From Pseudomonas lurida (GTDB taxonomy: Bacteria; Pseudomonadota; Gammaproteobacteria; Pseudomonadales; Pseudomonadaceae), in the NCBI RefSeq assembly GCF_002563895.1, contig NZ_PDJB01000001.1, forward strand, positions 1,781,501 through 1,845,500: a stretch of DNA of 64,000 nt, read 5' to 3'. The notes beneath the pieces are model-generated. The model searched no databases, was not told the origin of the DNA, and saw nothing but the letters and a program-made list of their open reading frames with translations. Both the position numbers and the translations under genes were made by a program. Positions 8,944 to 17,420 of the stretch are shown here, piece after piece. Positions within the stretch are counted from its first letter, which is position 1; each line of letters begins with the position of its first letter.

Positions 8944-10164
8944 ATGACCCTTATTAATGATGCCAAATGGTTGAGCCAATTCGCCGACGAGTTAAACGGT
9001 GATGCTGATTGGACTGCCGCTGCTCGCTATTTTGATGGGCGCATTCAATTCAAGCACAGCACAGGTTTCTCAACGCTTGCGGTTCTCGCCGGTAAAGTTG
9101 TTGCGGTTTACCCGGAAGGAAGCCCGTTGGGCGCTGACATCATCGTGTCTGGTGCTGATGATGAGTGGCAGCGCGTTCTTGACGGAAAGATCGACTGGTT
9201 TGAAGCGTTGTCCCCTGGATTGGGAAAACTTGAGCTTGAGGGCAACGTGGTCGCTGCATGGCAGTACGTAGATGTGATGGCCCGCGCGTTCGACGCAATG
9301 AAGCGTGTAGGGAAAGCTAATAATAACCCACCAGTCTCGTACTCTCCCGGGCCTAAGCCGTCGGGGAAAGAGACGGTAGGACGGTACATTACCGTTGATG
9401 GAATTCGCGTTTATTACGAAGAATCAGGGGAGGGGCGTCCACTCGTTTGCTTCCACGCAGCATCACAAGATTCTCTGATGTACAGGCACGTACTGGACGG
9501 CCTCTCAGATGAGTTCCGCGTCATTGCAATTGACGCCCCCGGGCATAGCAAATCAGAGCTACCCGAATCAGGCCCATTCCACAGCCTCACTCGCCATGCG
9601 GAGTTGAATGAGCACCTTATGGAGGCTTTGGGACTTGAGAAACCCGCCATCATGGGATGCTCGATGGGTGGCAATCTGGTGTTGGAATTGGGGGCACGTC
9701 GGCCCGATGCGTACAGCGCGATCATTTCAGCTGAAGGGGCAGATTTTACCCCGACGGTTTCCGAGTTCTTCCTCGATATGTTGCTCATGAATGGGCCAGA
9801 GATCATCGGTGCCTGGTCTCGTTCGATGACGGGCAATCGCACTCCACCAGATCGTGCGAGGGAGGTGGTGTGGCAGATCTCGCGCACCACGCCGCAGGTG
9901 ATGAAAGGTGACCTCACAGGCTATGCGAACTTTGATCAGCGGCAACAAGTTGGAAAAATCAAAGCGCCTGTTTTACTTCTGCGCGGTGACGCAGATTGGT
10001 TGGTGTACCAAGAGAAGGTTGAGGAGACAGCATCTCGCATTCCCGGCAGTAAGATCGCCGTGCTCGCAGGTACTGGCCACTATCCAATGACTGAAAACCC
10101 ATTGGAGTTCTGTGACACGGTACGCGCTTTCCTTCGTGAAGCGGATCACGGCCACGCAGGCTGA
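8944..10164 (+). CDS. SCP2-like domain fused to alpha/beta hydrolase
   Basis: A 406-residue two-domain protein. Residues about 1-125 resemble a sterol-carrier-protein-2-like lipid-binding module (WTAAARYFDGRIQF, then ALSPGLGKLELEGN). Residues about 140-400 are an alpha/beta hydrolase with nucleophile elbow GCSMGG, an acid in LLRGDADWL, and the base in GTGHYPMTENP. The oxyanion region FHAASQD precedes the core. The fusion suggests a hydrophobic ester or carbon-carbon-bond substrate presented by the SCP2 part. It is co-transcribed with the upstream MFS gene and ends at a terminator. Confidence 0.87.
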   Translation: MTLINDAKWLSQFADELNGDADWTAAARYFDGRIQFKHSTGFSTLAVLAGKVVAVYPEGSPLGADIIVSGADDEWQRVLDGKIDWFEALSPGLGKLELEGNVVAAWQYVDVMARAFDAMKRVGKANNNPPVSYSPGPKPSGKETVGRYITVDGIRVYYEESGEGRPLVCFHAASQDSLMYRHVLDGLSDEFRVIAIDAPGHSKSELPESGPFHSLTRHAELNEHLMEALGLEKPAIMGCSMGGNLVLELGARRPDAYSAIISAEGADFTPTVSEFFLDMLLMNGPEIIGAWSRSMTGNRTPPDRAREVVWQISRTTPQVMKGDLTGYANFDQRQQVGKIKAPVLLLRGDADWLVYQEKVEETASRIPGSKIAVLAGTGHYPMTENPLEFCDTVRAFLREADHGHAG

Positions 10165-10180
10165 AAGATCTGATTCAGGA

Positions 10181-10204
10181 GCCCGCTCGTCAGGCGGGCT
10201 TTTC
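10181..10204 (+). terminator. Rho-independent terminator after the hydrolase
   Basis: Stem GCCCGC / GCGGGC with a 7-base loop followed by TTTT, 17 bases after the hydrolase stop codon. Confidence 0.9.
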
Positions 10205-10373
10205 TGCGTTTATTTAACGCTAAGGTTCAATCCCGAAAAAAACCTTTTCTATTCCCGCACAAAAACCTGAAGCGCGCCGACCCACTGAGGCTCAGGCCGT
10301 TGCGGGAGCTATCTCGACCCTCGAATCCCTTCCATAGCCGATCGTCAGACAATCAGAATTATTTTCTTGTGAT

Positions 10374-10385
10374 CTGTGATCACAG
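10374..10385. promoter_or_regulatory. Palindrome CTGTGATCACAG, candidate GntR operator
   Basis: A perfect 12-bp palindrome 101 bases before the dehydrogenase start, with an extra half site (TTGTGATC) just upstream. The same TGTGATCAC core occurs upstream of the GntR gene itself (16267) and of the SDR gene (17261). Binding by the FCD-type GntR protein at 15497 is inferred. Confidence 0.65.
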
Positions 10386-10486
10386 TAGATAGCATCTGTC
10401 TCAGAGCGAACATCTGAGCGTCAGCATTGTTCACCAACCGCTCAAACGATTACTCCTAAACATAAATACAAAATTTGGAGAACATC

Positions 10487-11449
10487 ATGCGAAGTACAAC
10501 TCCATCTGCGACAGAGCGTGGCCCCATTGCAATCGTTGGCGCGGGCCTGATTGGGAGAGCTTGGGCGATTGTTTTTGCTCGGGCAGGACATCCGGTGCGT
10601 TTACACGATATGGATCTGCAGACAATGCAGAACAGCCATGCCTACATCGAAGCGAGGCTTAATGAGCTCGCAGAATTCGATCTTCTTAATGACGCCCCCC
10701 TCACCGTACTGACACGCATTACTTGCGTTCCCGACCTGGCCGAGGCGCTACGTGATGTAGTGCTCGTACAGGAAAACGTTCGGGAAACGGTAGAGGCGAA
10801 AATCGATATTTTCAGTCGAATGGATGCGTTGGCGCCCAAGGACGCGATTCTTGCCAGTTCAACTTCATGGTTACCGGCCTCCGAGTTCACCAAAGATCTA
10901 CCAGGTCGGGGGCGCTGCGTAGTTGCACACCCTACCAACCCACCTTATTTAGTTCCTCTTGTGGAGCTTTGCCCTGCGCCGTGGACAGAATCTGAAGTGA
11001 TGATTCGAGCGCATGAGATCTACACAGCAGCAGGGCAGAGCCCTGTCGTTCTATCCCGAGAGATCCACGGCTTCTTATTGAACCGAGTCCAAGCCGCAGT
11101 CCTCAACGAATGCTTCAAATTGCATGAGGAAGGCTTTGCCAGCTCGGAGGATATTGATCGGGTGCTCAAAGATGGACTCGCCCTCCGCTGGTCATTTATG
11201 GGCCCCTTCGAAACCATCGATCTCAACGCCCCTGCCGGCGTATCTGACTATGCCAAACGCTACGGTCAGCAAAATCGCGAAACGATCAATTCCGAAAATG
11301 CTTTTGACTGGTCGGAATCAGCAGTCGCCCGAGTACATGACGAGCGCCGCCAAAAACTTGAACTTGAAGGAATTGCGTTGCGATCCGCCTGGCGTGACCG
11401 CCGCCTTATGGCTCTCGCTGCGCACAAGCGTCAAGCACCAAATTCCTGA
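10487..11449 (+). CDS. 3-hydroxyacid / 3-hydroxyacyl-CoA dehydrogenase family protein
   Basis: A 320-residue NAD-dependent dehydrogenase of the family of lambda-crystallin (L-gulonate 3-dehydrogenase) and carnitine dehydrogenase. The Rossmann motif IVGAGLIGRAWAIVFARAG is at residues about 15-33. The active-site region AHPTNPPYLVPLVELCP carries the catalytic His, and GFLLNRVQAAVLNE is the C-terminal dimer domain signature. GGAG precedes the ATG at 10487. Next to a beta-keto-acid cleavage enzyme it should oxidise a 3-hydroxy acid to the 3-keto acid consumed by that enzyme. The exact substrate (carnitine-like, sugar acid or other) is open. Confidence 0.88.
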   Translation: MRSTTPSATERGPIAIVGAGLIGRAWAIVFARAGHPVRLHDMDLQTMQNSHAYIEARLNELAEFDLLNDAPLTVLTRITCVPDLAEALRDVVLVQENVRETVEAKIDIFSRMDALAPKDAILASSTSWLPASEFTKDLPGRGRCVVAHPTNPPYLVPLVELCPAPWTESEVMIRAHEIYTAAGQSPVVLSREIHGFLLNRVQAAVLNECFKLHEEGFASSEDIDRVLKDGLALRWSFMGPFETIDLNAPAGVSDYAKRYGQQNRETINSENAFDWSESAVARVHDERRQKLELEGIALRSAWRDRRLMALAAHKRQAPNS

Positions 11450-11499
11450 GGGCATCACTTCATCCTGAACACCAAAATAAAAGTAACCAGGAGGTCACC

Positions 11500-12426
11500 A
11501 TGGCTCGTAAAGTCATCATCACTTGCGCGGTCACCGGCGCAATTCATACACCTTCCATGTCCCGTTACCTGCCGGTAACACCAGGTCAAATTGCCGAAGC
11601 GGCGATTGGTGCCGCTGAGGCTGGCGCCTCAATTGTTCACCTACATGCTCGTAATCCAATTGATGGCAGCCCCTCTCAGGATCCGGAACTGTTTAAGCAG
11701 TTTCTGCCGGCTATCAAAGAGGCTAGCGATGTGGTGATCAACCTGACTACAGGTGGCGCACCGACAATGTCGCTTGAAGATCGACTTCGTCCAGCACATC
11801 AGTTCAAACCGGAAGTGGCCTCACTGAACATGGGCACGATGAACATGGGTCTTTACCCAATGCTCAATCGGTTTAAGGAGTTCAAACACGCTTGGGAGGA
11901 ACCATACCTCGCCGGCAGCCATGACCGCATTTTCAAAAATACATTTACCGACATAGCCCACATCCTCGAGTCATGCAGTGAGAACGGTACCCGTTTTGAA
12001 ATCGAATGCTATGACATTGGGCATCTCTACACTGCTGCACATTTCATTGATCGCGGCCTCATCAAACCTCCATTTTTGATCCAATCGGTTTTCGGCATTT
12101 TGGGCGGTATCGGCGGTCACCCTGAGGATGTCCTGCATATGCGTCGCACAGCTGATCGTCTCTTCGGAGATGACTATCAGTGGTCGGTTCTTCCAGCAGG
12201 AAAGCAGCAGATGAGCATTGGTGCTCAATCAGCCACGCTTGGAGGACACGTGCGTGTGGGTCTTGAAGACTCGCTTTGGGACGGGCCGGGCCAATTGGCA
12301 AAAAGCAACGCCGATCAAGTCTCGCGTATGCGCAAAATTCTCGAAGGGCTTTCACTTGAAGTGGCGACACCTGCTGACGCGAGGGAAATCCTGAAGCTCA
12401 AAGGTGGCGATAACGTCAATTTCTAA
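11500..12426 (+). CDS. Beta-keto acid cleavage enzyme (BKACE, DUF849)
   Basis: A 308-residue TIM-barrel protein of the 3-keto-5-aminohexanoate cleavage enzyme family. Members use Zn2+ to convert a beta-keto acid plus acetyl-CoA into acetoacetate and a new CoA ester, or similar products. Visible are the N-terminal VITCAVTGAIHTP and the metal-binding HLHARNP. Later signatures are NLTTGGAPTMS, FEIECYDIGHL, FGILGGIGG and VRVGLEDSLW. A strong AGGAGG precedes the ATG. It follows the dehydrogenase by 50 bases, forming a two-step oxidise-then-cleave unit. Confidence 0.92.
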   Translation: MARKVIITCAVTGAIHTPSMSRYLPVTPGQIAEAAIGAAEAGASIVHLHARNPIDGSPSQDPELFKQFLPAIKEASDVVINLTTGGAPTMSLEDRLRPAHQFKPEVASLNMGTMNMGLYPMLNRFKEFKHAWEEPYLAGSHDRIFKNTFTDIAHILESCSENGTRFEIECYDIGHLYTAAHFIDRGLIKPPFLIQSVFGILGGIGGHPEDVLHMRRTADRLFGDDYQWSVLPAGKQQMSIGAQSATLGGHVRVGLEDSLWDGPGQLAKSNADQVSRMRKILEGLSLEVATPADAREILKLKGGDNVNF

Positions 12427-12537
12427 GCGCCGGCACTCAGCCCCCATAAAGTCTATCTAGAGGATATTTTGATAATTAAAGGGCGTGGCACAACACCCCC
12501 GGCTTAGCAACTTATCCTCATGAGGAGAAAATGAACC

Positions 12538-13908
12538 ATGTTAGCTACGACCCATACAAAAACACAAAAGGGACAGTCGCTGAACGCTTTAATGTTTCGC
12601 AAACTAATGCCGATGTTAATCTTTGCTTACGTTATAAGCTTTCTAGACAGAACTAACATTTCACTTGCCAAAACACATATGGCAGTAGACTTGGGTATTT
12701 CCGCTGCCGCATACGGTTTTGGTGCAGGGCTCTTCTTCCTTACCTATGCACTCATGGAGGTACCCAGTAACCTGATCATGCACCGGGTAGGTGCCCGACT
12801 CTGGATCACCAGGATCATGATCACCTGGGGTTTGTTGTCTGCCGGTATGGCCTTCATTACCGATGAGACTACGTTTTACATTGCCCGCGCGCTATTGGGG
12901 GCAGCTGAAGCCGGATTATTCCCAGGTGTAATGCTCTATTTAACCTATTGGTTTGGTCGTGAGCAAAGGGCACGAGCCAGTGGCTATTTTCTAATCGGGG
13001 TCTGTCTCGCGAATATCATCAGCGGGCCGGTTGGTGGGCTGCTGTTAGAAATGGATGGAGTCTGGGGGTGGCACGGCTGGCAGTGGCTGTTCTTCTTGGA
13101 GGGAATTCCAGCTGTTCTATTTTCCGTCGTGATTTGGCGAAAGCTTCCGGACGGCCCATCTACTGCAAGTTGGTTATCAAAGGAAGAAGTCACTGAAGTA
13201 GAGCAAGTTCTGAAGAAAGCACATGATGAAGAAATCGCCTCCGGCAATGTAGGTCATTCTTTTAAGGGCGTTCTTAAAATCCCTCAGATTTGGCTTGCGA
13301 TCGCGGTGTACTTCCTCCACCAAGTTAGTGTGTATTCGGTAATTTTCTTCTTGCCGGGCATCATTGGAACATATGGAGGCTTGTCATCTTTACAAATAGG
13401 ATTGTTAAACTCAATCCCATGGATCGCAGCAGCACTCGGGGCAGCGTTTCTTCCGAAATATGCAACTACTCCAAAAATTTCACGCAAAATAATGTTCGGT
13501 GGGCTGCTCCTGATGTCGGCTGGATTGACCCTCGCGGCCTTTACTACTCCACTGATAGCTCTAATAGGATTCACTCTTACGGCATCAATGTTTTTCGTTG
13601 TTCAGCCTGTGATATTCCTCTTTGCCAGTTCAAGGCTGGCCGGAGCAGGTATGGCGGCGGGTCTGGCGTTAGTGAATACCTTCGGTATTACTGGTGGTTT
13701 CTTCGGCCCTTCACTTCTGGGCTTCGTTGAACAAACTACTGGTAGCACAAAGAATGGGCTAATTATTGTAGCGGCTCTTTTAACGCTCGCAGCATTCCTG
13801 AGTTTGAAATTACGTCAGGCACAAGAAACGATTGCTAAAAAAACGCGGGACAACATTGTATTGCCCCAGGCTGCGCCGTGTATTACTGATAATGCGAGTA
13901 CAAAATGA
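12538..13908 (+). CDS. MFS transporter, anion:cation symporter (ACS) family
   Basis: A 456-residue permease with about 12 membrane segments. The N-terminal signature FLDRTNISLAKTHM and the following YALMEVPSNLIMHRVGAR are hallmarks of ACS-family importers of organic and sugar acids (tartrate, hexuronate, phthalate types). Its last codons overlap the dehydratase start by ATGA, so import and dehydration are coupled. Uptake of a hydroxylated carboxylate that feeds the adjacent enzymes is inferred. Confidence 0.9.
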   Translation: MLATTHTKTQKGQSLNALMFRKLMPMLIFAYVISFLDRTNISLAKTHMAVDLGISAAAYGFGAGLFFLTYALMEVPSNLIMHRVGARLWITRIMITWGLLSAGMAFITDETTFYIARALLGAAEAGLFPGVMLYLTYWFGREQRARASGYFLIGVCLANIISGPVGGLLLEMDGVWGWHGWQWLFFLEGIPAVLFSVVIWRKLPDGPSTASWLSKEEVTEVEQVLKKAHDEEIASGNVGHSFKGVLKIPQIWLAIAVYFLHQVSVYSVIFFLPGIIGTYGGLSSLQIGLLNSIPWIAAALGAAFLPKYATTPKISRKIMFGGLLLMSAGLTLAAFTTPLIALIGFTLTASMFFVVQPVIFLFASSRLAGAGMAAGLALVNTFGITGGFFGPSLLGFVEQTTGSTKNGLIIVAALLTLAAFLSLKLRQAQETIAKKTRDNIVLPQAAPCITDNASTK

Positions 13909-15431
13909 AGAGTACATCCCTGGCACTTAAACTACATCCCAACGATAATGTTGCAATCGCACGCGCGTCGATACCTCAAGGAGCCGTGGTTACGGAGTTC
14001 GGTAATATCGTGGTGCTCGCCGATGTGCCCGCAGCGCACAAAATCGCCCTTGCACACGTAAACCCAGGTGATCCTGTTCTGCGTTATGGCCAGATCATTG
14101 GCTTTGCTACTAAATCCATTGAGCCAGGCGATTACGTGCATACGCACAATCTGGAGATGGCTACGTTCGAGCGAGACTACGCGTTCGGCGAGGATGCCAA
14201 AGTCGCGTCGCCTGCTGCCTCTCCTGTGACATTCCAAGGTTTCGTCCGCGCTGACGGGCGAGTAGCAACTCGAAACTACATTGGTGTAGTGAGCACTGTG
14301 AACTGCTCCTCCACTGTTACCAAAATGGTGGTTGAACACTTCTCGCGAAACGGTGTGCTGGATGCTTACCCAAACGTGGACGGTGTGGTGCCGATCACTC
14401 ACAGCTTCGGTTGCTGTATAGAGCACAATGGCGAGGGGGTGAACCAACTGCGGCGCACGCTAGGCGGGTTCATCAAGCACGCCAACTTCGCTGGCGTGGT
14501 TGTCATCGGCCTTGGCTGTGAAGCCAATCAGATGGGCGCTCTGTTCATGGCCCAGGGCATCGAGACCGGCAAGCTTATCGCTCCCGTGGTCATCCAAGAC
14601 GTTGGCGGAACCCGCAACGCAACGGACGCCGCCATTGCCGCCGTAGAATCGATGCTGCCGGTTGCCAACGAGTGCCGACGCGAGCCAGTCTCGGCGCGGC
14701 ACCTGACCGTGGCGCTCCAGTGCGGCGGTTCAGACGGATACTCGGGCATCACGGCCAACCCCGCCCTCGGTGTGGCTGTCGATATGCTCGTAGCGCAGGG
14801 CGGAACGGCCATTCTTAGCGAAACGCCCGAAATCTACGGCGCTGAACACCTCCTGACTCGCCGCGCGGCAACCCGTGAGGTTGGCCAAGGTATCGTCGAC
14901 CTTATCAAATGGTGGGAAAGCTACGCAGACCGCGAAAAAGGCAGCATCGATAACAACCCCACACCTGGCAACAAGGCTGGCGGCTTGACGACCATTCTTG
15001 AAAAGTCTTTAGGCGCAGTTGCCAAAAGCGGCTCCACCGCACTCATGGGGGTGTACCGTTACGCCGAGCCAATCACGGCCCGAGGCTTGGTGTTTATGGA
15101 TGCACCTGGCTACGACCCGATGGGAGCCACTGGCCAAATCGCCAGCGGCGCAAACCTCGTTGCGTTCACCACCGGACGCGGCTCGTGCTTTGGCGCCAAA
15201 CCTGCTCCTTCGATCAAGCTTGCGACGAATACCAAAATGTACACTCGCATGAAGGATGATATGGACATCAACTGCGGGGATGTCATGGATGGCGATGCCA
15301 CCCTTGAATCGAAGGGTAAAGAGATTTTCGACATGCTCATACGAGTGGCTTCTGGAGAAAAATCTAAAAGCGAGGCGTTGGGCGTCGGCAATGAAGAAAC
15401 AGTACCTTGGATGATCGGCGCTCAAATGTAA
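13905..15431 (+). CDS. UxaA-family hydrolase (altronate/galactarate dehydratase type)
   Basis: A 508-residue protein with an N-terminal SAF domain (residues about 1-90, HPNDNVAIARASIPQGAVV) and the altronate/galactarate dehydratase core. Signatures are FVRADGRVATRNYIGVVSTV, a cysteine-bearing THSFGCCIEH, LGCEANQM, QCGGSDGYSGITANPALG and FTTGRGSCFGAKPAPS. The family dehydrates sugar acids such as D-altronate, usually with iron. The length matches full UxaA. The context (ACS permease, 3-hydroxyacid dehydrogenase, BKACE, SDR) suggests a sugar-acid-like substrate, but altronate itself is not shown. Confidence 0.88.
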   Translation: MKSTSLALKLHPNDNVAIARASIPQGAVVTEFGNIVVLADVPAAHKIALAHVNPGDPVLRYGQIIGFATKSIEPGDYVHTHNLEMATFERDYAFGEDAKVASPAASPVTFQGFVRADGRVATRNYIGVVSTVNCSSTVTKMVVEHFSRNGVLDAYPNVDGVVPITHSFGCCIEHNGEGVNQLRRTLGGFIKHANFAGVVVIGLGCEANQMGALFMAQGIETGKLIAPVVIQDVGGTRNATDAAIAAVESMLPVANECRREPVSARHLTVALQCGGSDGYSGITANPALGVAVDMLVAQGGTAILSETPEIYGAEHLLTRRAATREVGQGIVDLIKWWESYADREKGSIDNNPTPGNKAGGLTTILEKSLGAVAKSGSTALMGVYRYAEPITARGLVFMDAPGYDPMGATGQIASGANLVAFTTGRGSCFGAKPAPSIKLATNTKMYTRMKDDMDINCGDVMDGDATLESKGKEIFDMLIRVASGEKSKSEALGVGNEETVPWMIGAQM

Positions 15432-15445
15432 TAAACGAGCGAAAA

Positions 15446-15478
15446 AAAAGAGGTGCCCTGATGCCAGGCGCCTCTTTT
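15446..15478. terminator. Bidirectional terminator between dehydratase and GntR genes
   Basis: A 12-bp stem (AAAAGAGGTGCC with its partner GGCGCCTCTTTT) and a 9-base loop, with A and T runs on either side, lies between the convergent ends at 15431 and 15497, so it can stop transcription from both. Confidence 0.92.
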
Positions 15479-15496
15479 CAAAACATGTTGGTGGAA

Positions 15497-16216
15497 TTAA
15501 TCAGCTTCGGCAGGCTTCTGCGCATCGGCAACGATCAGCGCCCCTGTATTCAGGATAAACTCGGCAGCACTTTTGATGTCATCTTGAAGTGATTCACAGG
15601 CGGCAACGGAGTCACCCTTCTTTAAAGCATCAACCATCGCTGCGTGATGACTGGCTTGCACTCGCTGAACCACACGCTCAGTGCCAGATCGTAGGTCATA
15701 GTTGATGATCGGCCCTATTCTCAGCCACAGGGACTCAACTATCTGGAGCAGGATGGGCATGTCCGCCTGATTATAAATTGCAAAATGCAATTCTTTGTTC
15801 AGCGTAATCAGCCTTGACTCATCGGGAGCACCTTTTGCAAACTCTGCGCAAAATGCCTCGTGTATCTTTTCAATCTCAGCCAGCGCCTGCGAATCAACAA
15901 GTTCCGCAGCACGAGCTGCAGCTTGCCCCTCCAGATTCAACCGGATACTGGTGATTTCCCGGAATTGGCTGACAGTCAGCACAGGCACACGAATATATCG
16001 ATTTGCCGCCATTTCAAGCGCTTGCTCTGCGACCAACCTGTGAACGGCCTCTCGCACTGGCATGACGCTAACACCTAGAGCTTCCGCTATAGATCTGAGC
16101 GAGAGCTTTTCCCCTGGCATAACGCGCCCGCTTATCAGCAGATCACGCAGTTGGGCATAAACGTCCGCACTGAGGGTCTGGCGGATCATGGGCGTTACGA
16201 GTGTGGATAGGTTCAT
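15497..16216 (-). CDS. GntR-family regulator, FCD domain
   Basis: A 239-residue FadR-subfamily regulator. The N-terminal winged HTH is RSIAEALGVSVMPVREAVHR (residues about 41-60), and the C-terminal all-helical FCD domain carries the likely metal or ligand His residues in NKELHFAIYNQA and QASHHAAMVDALKKGD. A TGTGATCAC palindrome lies 51 bases upstream of its own start, suggesting autoregulation. The same site precedes the dehydrogenase operon and the SDR gene. It is the probable local repressor relieved by a carboxylate. Confidence 0.92.
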   Translation of the reverse strand: MNLSTLVTPMIRQTLSADVYAQLRDLLISGRVMPGEKLSLRSIAEALGVSVMPVREAVHRLVAEQALEMAANRYIRVPVLTVSQFREITSIRLNLEGQAAARAAELVDSQALAEIEKIHEAFCAEFAKGAPDESRLITLNKELHFAIYNQADMPILLQIVESLWLRIGPIINYDLRSGTERVVQRVQASHHAAMVDALKKGDSVAACESLQDDIKSAAEFILNTGALIVADAQKPAEAD

Positions 16217-16266
16217 GGCGAGGATTATAGGCAGGTTCGATCAGCCGGCATAGGAAAATGAGACAA

Positions 16267-16278
16267 CTGTGATCACGG
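16267..16278. promoter_or_regulatory. Near-palindrome CTGTGATCACGG upstream of the GntR gene
   Basis: Matches the perfect CTGTGATCACAG site at 10374 in 11 of 12 positions. It sits 51 bases before the GntR start. I see no other feature in the 171-base divergent gap to the SDR stop. Confidence 0.6.
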
Positions 16279-16387
16279 ATGTGTCGGTATAGAAAGTGAC
16301 GGAATTCGGGAGAAACAAGTTCTCTAGCACACGCTCAATAAGCGTCTCGCTACCAAGGTCGATGGCGAGACGTGTAGGTCTGACTAA

Positions 16388-17176
16388 TCAAAGATACTCG
16401 ACATTGCCGTCGATGCTGATCGCTTGTCCTGTCACATTGTTAGCAGCAGGAGAGCATAGAAATAGGGCCATTGCTGCCACGTCTTCGGGTGGAGTCATCC
16501 GGCGCAATGAGATTTTCTTCAATGTTTGTTGGCGCATCTCCGGCTCTGAAATGCCTAACTGTTTGGCGCGATCACTGATGACGCGATCCTGGCGCGGGCC
16601 CTCGACGATGCCTGGCAGCAATGCGTTGACTCGAATGTCTTTTTCGCCCAACTCGGCTGCCAATGACTTCATAAGACCAACGATGGCCCACTTGGTCGCG
16701 GCGTATGGAGTCCGCCAGGCATAGCCTAAGCGCCCTGCGACGGATGAAATATGAATGATGTGTGCGTGTTCTGACTTCGTTAGGAGGGGGACAGCATGAT
16801 GAGCGAAGCGATACTGCGCATTGAGATTGATGTCTATTGTCTGTTCCCATTCTGCATCGCTAATTTTGTCGATTCCGCCGGTCGGCCCTGCTATGCCTGC
16901 ATTGTTGATAAGTACATCGAGCCCATCCACCCAATCCTGTTGTATCTCGAAGACTCGCTTAATTTGAGCAGAGTCGGAGACGTCAGCCAGTGTGGCCAAA
17001 GCCTCTGGATAGCGCTCACGAAATTGTGCGATCGCCTGCTCACTTACATCACATACATGGACTCTTGCCCCAATTTCGAGATATGCAGCCGCGATCGATT
17101 CGCCAATGCCTGCTGCCCCACCGGAAATCAAAACTCTCAATCCGGTATAGGGTGTCAGCCGCTTCATCACGTTCAT
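16388..17176 (-). CDS. SDR-family oxidoreductase
   Basis: A 262-residue classical short-chain dehydrogenase. The cofactor motif is SGGAAGIGES, followed by NNAGIAGP; the catalytic Ser lies in IIHISSVAGRLG and the Tyr-Lys pair in YAATKWAIVG. Length and motifs are complete. The palindrome at 17261 places it in the GntR regulon, so it probably supplies another oxidation or reduction of the same sugar-acid-like substrate. Confidence 0.92.
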   Translation of the reverse strand: MNVMKRLTPYTGLRVLISGGAAGIGESIAAAYLEIGARVHVCDVSEQAIAQFRERYPEALATLADVSDSAQIKRVFEIQQDWVDGLDVLINNAGIAGPTGGIDKISDAEWEQTIDINLNAQYRFAHHAVPLLTKSEHAHIIHISSVAGRLGYAWRTPYAATKWAIVGLMKSLAAELGEKDIRVNALLPGIVEGPRQDRVISDRAKQLGISEPEMRQQTLKKISLRRMTPPEDVAAMALFLCSPAANNVTGQAISIDGNVEYL

Positions 17177-17260
17177 AGCTAATGCGTCCTGTCTTATTTT
17201 TGTTCATGAGTTCTTTCGTGGCTACGGCGTGCGTAGACAAGAAAACCTCATTAAGTGATA

Positions 17261-17270
17261 TGTGATCACA
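17261..17270. promoter_or_regulatory. Palindrome TGTGATCACA upstream of the SDR gene
   Basis: A perfect 10-bp palindrome 85 bases before the SDR start, identical to the core of the site at 10374. Third member of the proposed GntR operator set. Confidence 0.62.
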
Positions 17271-17420
17271 ACTTGCTTGTCAAGACAGGCTTGCCGCAGA
17301 TTTGCAGGTGATAACCGGAGAGGGTGCAGACTCCTACTACGGTTCAGCATTGCTACCTACGGCCCGATTACTCTGCAAGAGGCAGCCGGCGGCGACTGAG
17401 CTTACCTCAGCACTACATCG

